A stretch of 26,202 bases of DNA, taken from the NCBI GenBank assembly GCA_031363055.1, contig JANLTP010000107.1, forward strand, positions 1 through 26,202, given 5' to 3'. Below, piece by piece: positions 7,711-14,867 of the stretch. Both the position numbers and the translations under genes were made by a program. How positions within the stretch are numbered: the stretch's first letter is position 1; every line of letters begins with the position of its first letter. This DNA is from JANLTP01 sp031363055 (GTDB lineage: Bacteria; Pseudomonadota; Gammaproteobacteria; Burkholderiales; Burkholderiaceae_E). The notes under the pieces were generated by a model. It was not told the DNA's origin. It saw nothing but the letters and a program-made list of their open reading frames with translations, and made no database searches.

Positions 7711-8687
7711 TCTGGTTTGGCACCGGAAAACGAGACCGCCTTCGCCCATTTGCTTACCTCAGCCCTCACGAATGCATCGCTCTGTTCAAGACTACCCTTC
7801 ATCGGCTCCGAGCAGTCTGAAAGGATTTTTTCGACCGTTGACGGTTTGGCCAGCCAGGATTGCGTTTCCTGATGGAGCGTTTGGACGACCTCTTTTTTCA
7901 CTTCAGCCGATACAAACAGTCCGTGCCACTGATACGACTCGACGTCGACCCCCTGCTCGATTAAGGTCGGAAGATCAGGTAAGGCCGGCGAGCGCTTGGC
8001 GGCTGTGATGGCCAGTGCATTCACTCGCCCGGTTTTCAGCAAAGGTAGGGCTTGGAACGATGCCATCATCGCAAAATCGACTTCTTCGGATACCACCGCC
8101 AACACCGCCTGTGAGCCTCCCCGATAGGGAACGTGTGCTGCGGATGTCCGGGTGTTCCTCAAAAACAGTTCGGCGCTCAAATGCGCACTGGTTCCAGGTC
8201 CAGCCGATGAATAGTTGTACCTTTGAGGGTTCGCACGAAGCGAGGCCAACAAATCCCCCGTTGACTTGACCGACAATGATTTCTTAGTGACCAAAACATG
8301 CGGCATGACCGCAACGATAGCCACCGGCATCAGATCATTGAACAGCTTGAAGCCGTTGGTACTTGGGTACAACGTCTGATTGATGGCGATCGACGTGGTG
8401 GTGTAAAGGAGGAACCGCCCATCGATCCCATTGCGTGCGACTTCTGCGGCGCCAACGTTGCCGCCAGCACCTGGCTTATTCACTACTAGAACCGGCCGAC
8501 CGAGTTTGAAGGCTAATTCCGTTCCAAGCGAACGGGCGTATAGGTCCGCGCTGCCGCCGGGTGCGAAGGGAACGACGATGGTCATGGGTTGACCGAGGTA
8601 TCGCGTCTGCCCGGCGGCGATTTCCGGCAGTATCGACGACGCTGCGACGACGCACATCATTCGGCGGCGTGAGATGGACGTTTTCAT
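7707..8687 (-). CDS. Bug-family tripartite tricarboxylate transporter receptor
   Basis: A 326-residue periplasmic solute-binding protein of the Bug/TctC family. The N-terminus SRRRMMCVVAASSI with a following AAGQ is an export signal, possibly Tat. The mature part has the family marks: PMTIVVPFAPGGSADLYAR, VVNKPGAGGNVGA, YNYSSAGPGTSAHLSAE and HVPYRGGSQAVLAVV. No TctA/TctB membrane genes are nearby, as is common for the many orphan Bug proteins of Betaproteobacteria. It is the first gene of a two-gene unit with the sulfatase (ATGA overlap) and diverges from a LysR regulator across a palindromic intergenic region. The ligand is unknown; a sulfated organic anion is a guess from context. Confidence 0.93.
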   Translation of the reverse strand: MKTSISRRRMMCVVAASSILPEIAAGQTRYLGQPMTIVVPFAPGGSADLYARSLGTELAFKLGRPVLVVNKPGAGGNVGAAEVARNGIDGRFLLYTTTSIAINQTLYPSTNGFKLFNDLMPVAIVAVMPHVLVTKKSLSVKSTGDLLASLRANPQRYNYSSAGPGTSAHLSAELFLRNTRTSAAHVPYRGGSQAVLAVVSEEVDFAMMASFQALPLLKTGRVNALAITAAKRSPALPDLPTLIEQGVDVESYQWHGLFVSAEVKKEVVQTLHQETQSWLAKPSTVEKILSDCSEPMKGSLEQSDAFVRAEVSKWAKAVSFSGAKPE

Positions 8688-8729
8688 CGAGATGTCCTTT
8701 GTCAGACGTGGCTGCCACCTTACAATCGA

Positions 8730-8752
8730 ATTTAAATAACTTCTATTTAAAT
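8730..8752. promoter_or_regulatory. Inverted-repeat operator for divergent LysR and Bug genes
   Basis: ATTTAAATA, five bases, then TATTTAAAT forms a perfect 9-bp inverted repeat in the 92-bp gap between the divergent start codons. The AT-rich arms and internal T-N11-A spacings fit a LysR binding box. Binding by the adjacent LysR protein is inferred. Confidence 0.65.
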
Positions 8753-8779
8753 AGATGGAAGGTATGTTAAGTTTTCCAA

Positions 8780-9754
8780 ATGATGATCTCGAATCGATTG
8801 AGTTACCTGCGCATTCGTCAGTTGCGCCTGCTTTCCATGTTGGGACGTGGCCTCACTCTGTCCGCCGCCGCCAAACAATTGATGATGTCGGCGCCTGCTG
8901 CTTCACTCATGCTTCAAGAAATCGAGTCGTTATTCGGCGTTAAATTGTTCCAGCGGGATCGGCGTGGCGTCCGACCTAGCGGACCAGGAACTCATCTGGT
9001 ATCGCATGTTGACCTGATATTGCGGGATTTTGCGAATCTCGAGGGCGATCTCGAAGAAATTCTGCAGGCTCGATCGACAATGCATCTCGGCGCGATACCG
9101 CAGGCATTGATCCAGTTGGTGCCACAAATGGCGAGAAGCTACAAAGTCAGCGGCCTCGGACTTCTCAAAGTAGCCGAAGGCACCTCCGGTGCTCTGACAT
9201 CTCGTTTGCTGGCGGGCGAGTTCAGTGCCGCGATCGTGCGGCTCGACGAAGAGGCCCGCGCGACTGCGCAATCCAAAGGGCTATGTTTCGACGTTCTGAT
9301 GGAAGACGAGATTGTCGTGGCCGTCTCGAAGGTTCACTCACTCGCGCGACTCCGAAAGCACTCTATCGGCTCGCTGGCCGATCTTGATTGGGTTCTCCCG
9401 CCACCTGGATCGCACATTCGCGCGTCGCTGGAGCGGTGCTTCTCGATCAACGGGCTTGGCAGCCCTCGCGCGATTCTGGTGGTCGACTCGGCGGTCCAAT
9501 CTTTGATGTGTGCCGCCGCAGCGGGCTGCGCAGCAGCGGGGCCACGTTCCGTCGTCAGGCGACTCGCTCCAGCTTTTGGTCTTAAGCAACTATCGCTCGA
9601 GATTACCGACAAACCGATCAATGTCAGCTTGGTGTATCGCGCCGCGCAAATTGAAACGCTTGTTTTTCAGACTTTTCGAAAGGTCGCAGTCGACGCGGGC
9701 CGATATGCCACATCAGCGAAGCCGTCATCGGCAAATGAGGGAACTGACGACTAA
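8780..9754 (+). CDS. LysR-family transcriptional regulator
   Basis: A 324-residue LysR-type regulator. The N-terminal winged helix-turn-helix spans about residues 10-68, reading SMLGRGLTLSAAAKQLMMSA, then a recognition helix and LFQRDRRGVRPSGPG. The rest matches an effector-binding domain of the periplasmic-binding-protein fold. The frame is closed by a TAA at 8768, so the start is ATG 8780 or ATG 8783; no strong ribosome site is visible. It diverges from the Bug receptor and sulfatase pair, so it most likely controls that pair and itself through the intergenic palindrome. Its stop overlaps the convergent small gene by two bases. The effector is unknown. Confidence 0.92.
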   Translation: MMISNRLSYLRIRQLRLLSMLGRGLTLSAAAKQLMMSAPAASLMLQEIESLFGVKLFQRDRRGVRPSGPGTHLVSHVDLILRDFANLEGDLEEILQARSTMHLGAIPQALIQLVPQMARSYKVSGLGLLKVAEGTSGALTSRLLAGEFSAAIVRLDEEARATAQSKGLCFDVLMEDEIVVAVSKVHSLARLRKHSIGSLADLDWVLPPPGSHIRASLERCFSINGLGSPRAILVVDSAVQSLMCAAAAGCAAAGPRSVVRRLAPAFGLKQLSLEITDKPINVSLVYRAAQIETLVFQTFRKVAVDAGRYATSAKPSSANEGTDD

Positions 9755-9948
9755 AACTCTTCGAACGACCCGAATCCGAGTAAACGTGCGAGATCCACCG
9801 GAGCGATTCGAAACGGCCATCCGAGCCGATCGATAAATCGGATGCCCCGCAGTCCACGCTCTGAAACCTTTGGACGCTTGAGGCGACAAACGAACGCTTG
9901 CCGATCCGGCCCGGCCATCAGAGGCTTCAGTAGCCGAAATTCAGCCAT
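9751..9948 (-). CDS. Small hypothetical protein (65 aa)
   Basis: A 65-residue ORF that I do not recognise. It is supported by a very good ribosome site: AAGGAG seven bases before the ATG at 9948. The product is basic in its first half (CRLKRPKVSERGLRG) and ends in a hydrophobic and acidic stretch (VDLARLLGFGSFEEF). There is no signal peptide, membrane helix or Cys/His metal pattern. It converges on the LysR gene, their stops overlapping in CTAA. It could be a phage or plasmid leftover, since the next 5 kb are debris. Confidence 0.5.
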   Translation of the reverse strand: MAEFRLLKPLMAGPDRQAFVCRLKRPKVSERGLRGIRFIDRLGWPFRIAPVDLARLLGFGSFEEF

Positions 9949-10171
9949 TTATTGGCTCCTTCGCATCAAGTCCGGCGCTTCCAGGCCAACCATCGCGAAG
10001 CACTGATATTTGCATCCAGCCAATCAAGCATTTTATGCTGCCGGCGATCGTGTCACCATCGCAAATGTCGTCGGCGAAATCCTCGCCAAGATCGTCGGTC
10101 CATCACGAGTCAGCAGCAGTCCCACTGAACCCACAGACCACCTGGCAGCAGGGGGGAGCGCTTTGATCCGG
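9949..10171. other. Stretch without recognisable gene
   Basis: I see no supported gene here. A minus-strand open run of about 56 codons ends at the ATG of the small 65-residue gene but has no credible start. A plus-strand run (AFYAAGDRVTIANVVGEILA) looks protein-like but could not be assigned. It marks the edge of the decayed region. Confidence 0.4.
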
Positions 10172-10378
10172 TCACCGCCATCGGCCTGAGCTTCTTGCCT
10201 TGGATGATTGGAAGTGCGCTCGCCGTTCGAGCTTTCGCCCGATCGCGCGCGCGAGCTTGTCGACCCTGCCCCCGCGCGACGAAGGAACCAGGAGTTTGAT
10301 CGGCTTTTCAGGATAGGGGGCGGCGAACGCCGCAGTACTGGCGATAATCAGCGTGAGGGAGGCAATCAGTCGCTTCAT
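10172..10378 (-). pseudogene. Bug-family receptor N-terminal remnant
   Basis: From the ATG at 10378 the product has a clean signal peptide (MKRLIASLTLIIASTAAFA) followed by PYPEKPIKLLVPSSRGG and DKLARAIGRKLE. This is the start of a Bug receptor, although the usual PFPPGG is altered to PSSRGG. After about residue 58 the similarity stops and the frame ends at 10172, so about 80 percent of the gene is missing. It lies 50 bases downstream of the GntR gene on the same strand, so the two once formed a regulator-receptor pair. Confidence 0.8.
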
Positions 10379-10427
10379 AGTCCGCATCGCTCTAAAAATT
10401 GACGCAGGGGTTCGCCTGTGGGTTGTC

Positions 10428-11093
10428 CTAAGCGCGTTGCGCGCCGCGAGTTGTCGCCAGGGTGGGCAGTTGGCTGAAGGCGTGTTCGGCCGCACGCGCG
10501 ACATGAGAACGCATGAGCGACTCTGCCAGATCGCCGTCCCTGGACCGAATCGCGCGAATAATCTGCCAGTGCTCGGCGTACGCTTCTTCCATGCGTTCCG
10601 GCACGGCGCCTGAGCGGCGTCGATAGATACGCAGCAGGTGATACAGGTCGCCGCAAAGGGCGCCGTAGATCATCGTGTTCCTGCAGCCTGCCACGATGTG
10701 TTCATGGAAGTCGAAGGACTGCATTGAAGAGGCGGGAGCATTGCCGGCCAGGGCGCTGTGCCGCTCCTGCTCCAGCCAAGTGAGCAGTGACTGGATCTGC
10801 TCATCGGTCATGCGTTCGGCTGCGAGCCGGCATGCCATGCCCTCCAACGCAAGCCGCATCTCGAAGAGCTCGCGGGCGCTCTGCGCCGTGAGGTCGACGA
10901 CCCGCGCGCGGACATAGGGCTCGCGGCTGACGAGGCGGATGCCTTGCAAACGCCGGACCGCTTTCCGCACGGGGCCCCGACCGGTCTTGAACTCTTCCGC
11001 CAACGCGGCTTCATTGATAACCGCACCAGCCGGCAGCACGCCCCGATAGAGACGGCCGAGCAGCTCCTCAAAGACACTGTCGGCAAGAGTCCT
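10428..11093 (-). CDS. GntR-family (FCD) regulator lacking a start codon
   Basis: The frame encodes a GntR winged helix-turn-helix, starting at TLADSVFEELLGRLYRG and continuing through EAALAEEFKTGRGPVRKAVRRL, then an all-helical FCD effector domain (ELFEMRLALEGMACRLAA, FDFHEHIVAGCRN, EHWQIIRAIRSRDGDLAESLMRSHV) with likely metal-binding histidines. The problem is the 5' end. Reading upstream, the first helix is preceded by AGG and then the TAA that also ends the MazF-like gene. No ATG, GTG or TTG precedes the first helix in frame. The first possible start, GTG at 11039, would delete helix 1 of the DNA-binding domain. The original start was probably lost when the toxin-antitoxin segment joined here, so this is likely a dead or very weakly expressed gene. 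FCD regulators of this type often control organic-acid use. Confidence 0.75.
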   Translation of the reverse strand, partial: RTLADSVFEELLGRLYRGVLPAGAVINEAALAEEFKTGRGPVRKAVRRLQGIRLVSREPYVRARVVDLTAQSARELFEMRLALEGMACRLAAERMTDEQIQSLLTWLEQERHSALAGNAPASSMQSFDFHEHIVAGCRNTMIYGALCGDLYHLLRIYRRRSGAVPERMEEAYAEHWQIIRAIRSRDGDLAESLMRSHVARAAEHAFSQLPTLATTRGAQRA

Positions 11094-11471
11094 TTAACGC
11101 AGACGCATCAACACTTTTAGAGCAAGTTCCACTTTTTTCAGCGCGGCAGGTGGACACACAGACAGTGGCGTGGCGCCAATAAAGCGTCGCTTAGCGACTG
11201 CGCGCACACAGTCGGCAAGTGCCCATGAGTGTTCCGGAGAATCCCCCGGTGCTCTCGAAAACACACCGACATGGATACGAATCGGATCGTCCGACGGATA
11301 GCTGCGCTCGGAACCGGACGACACCGGCACGATGATGACGGTGCTGTGGACCGCATTGACACTGTCCTCCTGCAGCACCAGACACGGACGTAGCTTGGAC
11401 GGCTCTTCGGGATGTGATTGCGGCTTGAGATCGACCAGCCAAATTTCCCCGCGGCGAATCGCGAGCGTCAT
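11094..11471 (-). CDS. MazF/PemK-type toxin
   Basis: A 125-residue PemK/MazF-family endoribonuclease toxin. The N-terminal IRRGEIWLVDL is the typical opening strand with the catalytic-loop region, followed by SKLRPCLVLQED and STVIIVPVSS, then SWALADCVRAVAKRRF, which matches the family dimer strand. MazF enzymes cut mRNA at short motifs. The start ATG at 11471 overlaps the antitoxin stop as ATGA, so translation is coupled. Its own stop TAA directly abuts the truncated GntR frame. Complete and free of lesions, so probably functional. Confidence 0.9.
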   Translation of the reverse strand: MTLAIRRGEIWLVDLKPQSHPEEPSKLRPCLVLQEDSVNAVHSTVIIVPVSSGSERSYPSDDPIRIHVGVFSRAPGDSPEHSWALADCVRAVAKRRFIGATPLSVCPPAALKKVELALKVLMRLR

Positions 11472-11701
11472 GCGTTCAAATCGCCATCAGCCTCGGCAAA
11501 AGACTCAGCCATCGCGGCGCTTTCGTCCGCGTATTTTTCACATGCAGCAACAACGCGTGCACGCAATAAATGCTCTTCGTAAACGCGAATCGCGTCGCGC
11601 AAGACGGTTGAGCGGTCACGCACACCGGTCATCGCAAAAATACTTTCGAGCGATGCCAAGGTGGACGAATCCGGACGAAAGGAAAGGGTGGTTGTGGTCA
11701 T
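11468..11701 (-). CDS. Ribbon-helix-helix antitoxin of the MazF-like toxin
   Basis: A 77-residue small protein starting MTTTTLSFRPDSSTLASLE, with an N-terminal beta-strand then two helices (SIFAMTGVRDRSTVLRDAIRVYEEH), the ribbon-helix-helix pattern of a DNA-binding antitoxin. The C-terminal helix is acidic and probably wraps the toxin. Starts at 11701 or 11710 (three more residues) are both possible; neither has a strong ribosome site. The frame stays open to 11890, but the upstream codons lie over the palindromic promoter and aconitase debris and are rejected. It is the first gene of the toxin-antitoxin operon and probably represses it. Confidence 0.82.
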   Translation of the reverse strand: MTTTTLSFRPDSSTLASLESIFAMTGVRDRSTVLRDAIRVYEEHLLRARVVAACEKYADESAAMAESFAEADGDLNA

Positions 11702-11718
11702 CCGAAGCATCTTGAATC

Positions 11719-11764
11719 TATGTCTACCTATTGTATGACATAATGTAATGCAAATTGCATACAA
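11719..11764. promoter_or_regulatory. Nested palindromes upstream of the MazF-like module
   Basis: Just upstream of the antitoxin start lie TATGTC (11719-11724) pairing with GACATA (11737-11742), TTGTATG (11731-11737) pairing with CATACAA (11758-11764), and the 13-bp palindrome ATGCAAATTGCAT (11748-11760). The AT-rich stretch contrasts with its GC-rich surroundings. A ribbon-helix-helix antitoxin would be expected to bind such sites; this is inference. Confidence 0.6.
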
Positions 11765-12186
11765 GGAGTCGACACCTACGCCTACTTCCCGGTCGACGAA
11801 AAGTCGCTGGACTATCTGCGCACGACCGGGCGCTCCAAGGCGCATATCGAACGGGTCGACGCCATGCGTTGCGCCGCGCAGCCAGCCCACTTCGCGCGCG
11901 ACATCGCGCCGAATCGGAGGTGTCCGCGTCCTCGCTGCATCCGCCGACTAGCTGACGTCTGACCACATCTCGCCCGGCGGCGAGATTCCGGCGAACACGC
12001 CGGCGCGTCAGTAACTGAGCGCGCCGGGCACCGCGCTGCTCGGCATTGCAGCCGCGCTGGCAGAGTCCTGTGAGCACATCCACCGAGCCAATCTGGTGGG
12101 CATGGGGGTACTAAAGCTGCGCTTTCGCGACGGCGACGGATGGCGCCCACTCGGACTTCAAGGTGACGAGCAGTTCGACTGCGAGG
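11765..12186 (+). pseudogene. Aconitase-family remnant (plus-strand pieces)
   Basis: Three pieces of an aconitate-hydratase-like protein lie in order. Around 11771-11870 the frame reads YAYFPVDEKSLDYLRTTGRS, the aconitase FFPVDxETLxYLRLTGR signature. Around 11958-12014 it reads SDHISPGGEIPANTPA, the TDHISPAGxI site at the start of the swivel domain. Around 12030-12186 it reads ALLGIAAALAESCEHIHRAN and LVGMGVLKLRFRDGD, the C-terminal swivel-domain motif. Frame changes, stops and deletions separate the pieces, and the segment between the second and third is absent here; a matching segment is on the opposite strand at 13613-13765. The gene is dead. Confidence 0.8.
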
Positions 12187-12213
12187 GCAGATGCCGTTGT
12201 GCACGACCTGATG

Positions 12214-12585
12214 TCAATCGGACGTGGCGCCCCAGGAGATGATGTCATCCTCAAGCACCTTGACACAGTGGGCCGGTGTGCTTGCGACGGTTTCCAGACC
12301 CAAGCCCGTAAGCCTTTTTCGCGTCTTGGTTTGACTCAGAACAGCGACGATTTCGGTGTTCAGTTTGGCGACGACATCGGCCGGGATTCCGGCAGGACCG
12401 ATGATCGCCAGCCAATTGTCGACGCCGGCATTGTTGATGCCGCTTTCATCCAAGGTCGGCAGGTTCGGCAGTGCCGCAGAGCGTTTCGAACCCATCAGCG
12501 CCAGCGGCCGTGCCTTGCCTGAATTGCCGCGCCTGAGGCGACGAGCGTGTCGAACCTGCGATGTGCAGATCGACGACCACGCCGG
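12214..12585 (-). pseudogene. Bug-family receptor C-terminal remnant, frameshifted
   Basis: The minus strand encodes the last 110 or so residues of a Bug receptor: FDTLVASGAAIQA, then after a frameshift near 12510 GKARPLALMGSKRSAALPNL and PTLDESGI, followed by WLAIIGPAGIPADVVAKLN and a final DDIISWG. These blocks match the C-terminal lobe of the family. The N-terminal two thirds are missing. It cannot simply be the other half of the Bug remnant at 10172-10378, because the order along the strand is wrong, unless a rearrangement happened. Confidence 0.82.
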
Positions 12586-13559
12586 CTAGCCGATGAATGC
12601 CCGATTCCCACGACACAACCATAGTGCCATTGCACACAACAGCACGGTCGCCAGCGCGTTTGTCAGGGTCAACGTATCCAAGCCGGCCCAGCGTTCGACA
12701 CCAAGCACGCGAATCAGCAATGAACCGGCAATTTGCCCTGACGCAAGCGCCGCCGTCATACGGTCCAACCGGGGCATAGGATTAGCGGGCCTCAGTTCGC
12801 GCGCCAACTGCAGACCCGCCATCGTCGCGACCATGTGAGAGATAACGGGCGGCCACGGCTACCGACAACGCGGCCGCCGCTCCGAATAGCGGCCAGGTGA
12901 GGCCGAAGGTACCGTAGCAGAACACGAGTCCTCGGTGTTCGATCCGCGCTGACCGTCCGGGACCGAAGTCGGCATCGGTTGAAGCAGCGGCCAATGGCTG
13001 CGCAGCGGGCGCGGTCATCGCCCGCAGTCTCAGGGCGATGAGGACCGTTCCGATGGCAGCCACCAGCCCCAGTTCCGCCCAGAGCGCACGGGCTTGCTGC
13101 CTGCCGCCAAGCCTGGCAAGGAGGCCGGCCGCAAAGATGCCGAGGCCAACACCGGAATAGATCCACGCGCCAAGCTTCACGGACTGTCGCTTTGCCAATT
13201 CCCCCAGGCACCAACTGCTGGCACAGTCCACGGTCCAGGCGCTGAACACGCCGGCCGCTACGCGCAGCACCGACCCATGCACAACACAAGGTTATCGCGA
13301 CAACGCCGACCAGTGCGAGCATCAGCCCAGCTCGTGGTCTGTCCGAAAAACGGACAGCAGTCAGCGCTCCGATCTAGTAACCGCGGTAGTTCGCTGCAGC
13401 CCATTACACGCCGGTCGGCTCATCGATGGTGCCGTCACGCAGCATCAGCGGTAACAATGGCGTGAACGCAAAGCGTCCGATACCCATGGTAATAGCCAGC
13501 GCGACTATGCCGCCCCAGACGAACAGCCACGGTGTCTGCTCGTCTTGGGACGTTGTCAT
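12586..13559 (-). pseudogene. YbfB/YjiJ-type MFS transporter, multiple lesions
   Basis: A decayed 12-helix major facilitator. It begins at ATG 13559 with FVWGGIVALAITMGIGRFAF then TPLLPLM, the signature of the YbfB/YjiJ family. In-frame stops follow near 13404 and 13377. The middle resumes in another frame with VRLGAW-like and GLVFCYGTFG segments, then jumps to WPLFGAAAALSVAVAARYLS, showing loss of at least two helices. A further frameshift near 12835 leads to MVATMAGLQLARELRPANP and a last hydrophobic helix ending at 12586. An organic-acid exporter or importer role is only a guess from the neighbours. Confidence 0.78.
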
Positions 13560-13612
13560 TGCGTCATTGTCTGGCTTGCTTCTACGGGAATGACCGGCGA
13601 ACTTGCGGTAAA

Positions 13613-13765
13613 TCATGATGTCGCAAACCCAAACGATATTCGAAGGCCTCGAATATCGTCATGAGTCGGCCGTCCGGAAAGTGGCGCGTGTGGCCGCCTT
13701 TGACGCCGTCGAGCAAGGCGTTGCGCACGCGAATGTTGGCGAACGTTGCTCGAGTCATCACATGA
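13613..13765 (-). pseudogene. Aconitase-family remnant (minus-strand piece)
   Basis: The minus strand encodes HHVMTRATFANIRVRNALLD, then GGHTRHFPDG and LMTIFEAFEYR. These match the aconitase swivel-domain blocks (MxRGTFANIRIRN, then PDGxxMxIYDAAxRY) that should lie between the second and third pieces of the plus-strand aconitase remnant. Its placement in the opposite direction about 1.5 kb away points to an inversion or to remains of a second copy. Confidence 0.78.
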
Positions 13766-14103
13766 TGATCGCACGCATCGAGTGTGACGTATCCCACGCG
13801 GTGTACCATCACGGCTAGTGGGTGCCCGAGCGGCCCCTGACGCCGATCGATGCACAAATGAACATCGGTTATGCGCTGGCTGTTGCCGTGCTCGACGGCG
13901 CAGCCATGGTGCAACACTTCTCACCCGAGCACATTGACTCGGACGATGTCTGGGCACTGCTACCCAAAGTCGAGGTGCGGCACGACCCGGCATTCGACGC
14001 CGGCAGCCCGATGAAACGCGGACCGTCGCGCGTTGCGGTGACGTTCAATGACAGCCAGCGCATTGTGGCCGCGCGTCACCTAATCGCCGCAGAACAGCGA
14101 TGA
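13763..14103 (+). pseudogene. MmgE/PrpD family C-terminal remnant
   Basis: The plus strand reads IARIECDVSHAVYHHG, then a TAG at 13816-13818, then WVPERPLTPIDAQMNIGYAL, AVLDGAAMVQHFSPEHID and DVWALLPKVEVRHDPAFD. This is the C-terminal region of MmgE/PrpD (2-methylcitrate dehydratase-like) proteins. The family continues across the stop without a gap, so the TAG is a nonsense mutation. It ends at TGA 14101-14103. The first two thirds of the gene are missing, cut where the inverted aconitase piece begins. PrpD and aconitase act in the same pathway, so the two were probably one operon. Confidence 0.85.
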
Positions 14104-14519
14104 AGTGGCGCTGGAGTGAGCTCACGCATCGCAGGAATAGCGTTGGCGCACTGCCTTATGCTTGGCATCGACGAAATTGGTTTTGACCCGCCCCGCGTTG
14201 ACATTGGAGTTCGGCCAGCCGATCTCTCCTGATTTTCTTCCTCGATATCAACGTAGGTTCAGATCCGCGTAAGCCTCGTTCGAGGAAGGCCGGAGTTCAA
14301 GGGCCAGATTTTCCCGGCAACCCGAGCGTCGCACAACGATACGCGCGCAGCTGGTGCCAAAAGAGTCGGCCGAACCCGCCCTGGCGGAGCAACAGGAAAC
14401 AGGCGAGGTACTCGGTGCGCGCCAGCCGCATCCGCCGTAGTGGGCGACACGGCGATCGGCGTTTAACTGCGCCGCTAGGCGAGCTGCGGGAACAGTTCGG
14501 ACACCCGCTTGGGGGTCCA
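14104..14519. other. Decayed non-coding stretch
   Basis: No intact gene. Short open runs on the minus strand (for example LARTEYLACFLLLRQGGFGR near 14290-14420) look protein-like but cannot be assigned with confidence; they may be the degenerate 3' part of the IS3 transposase or an unrelated fragment. No terminal inverted repeats of an insertion sequence were found. Confidence 0.4.
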
Positions 14520-14760
14520 AGGTGTCGCCGACCTGTGTTGACAATCGATAGATCGCACGCCGATCCAGGCGCACTGCACACAAGCGACTGGCGACATCGA
14601 ACACTACGATCACATAAACAATGCCGTGCGCCATCGGAATGTACGTCGTGTCGGGTGCCCTGACCCGGTCGGCTTGAGTATCGGCCTGGTGGCGCAGCAG
14701 ATACGGCCGTTTCGGCCGGCCGAAACATGACCAGCACTGTGGGGTTACGCCGACTGAAAG
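14520..14760 (-). mobile_element. IS3-family transposase (OrfB) remnant
   Basis: The minus strand encodes CFGRPKRPYLLRHQ, then RAPDTTYIPMAHGIVYVIVV and FDVASRLCAVRLDR. This corresponds to the start of the integrase core of IS3-type OrfB (RPYLLR, then WxxDITYIPMxxGFLYLxAVxDxxSR), and the first catalytic Asp is kept. The downstream catalytic Asp and Glu region is not recognisable and OrfA is missing. It is a dead fragment, but its presence beside the scrambled genes makes IS-driven rearrangement plausible. Confidence 0.72.
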
Positions 14761-14867
14761 TTGACCAGGTGAATCGACTTGAGTTTTCCTGGCGCCTGAG
14801 TCAGGGTTTGTAGTAGCTTGCACACTTCGGAGAAAATTTCCGCTTGCACCCAACGCACAGCGCCAGC

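Noticed and set aside
7711..7749. Upstream start of the sulfatase at 7749
   Set aside because: It would add 13 residues inside the Bug receptor gene; the ATGA overlap start at 7710 fits coupling and family length better.
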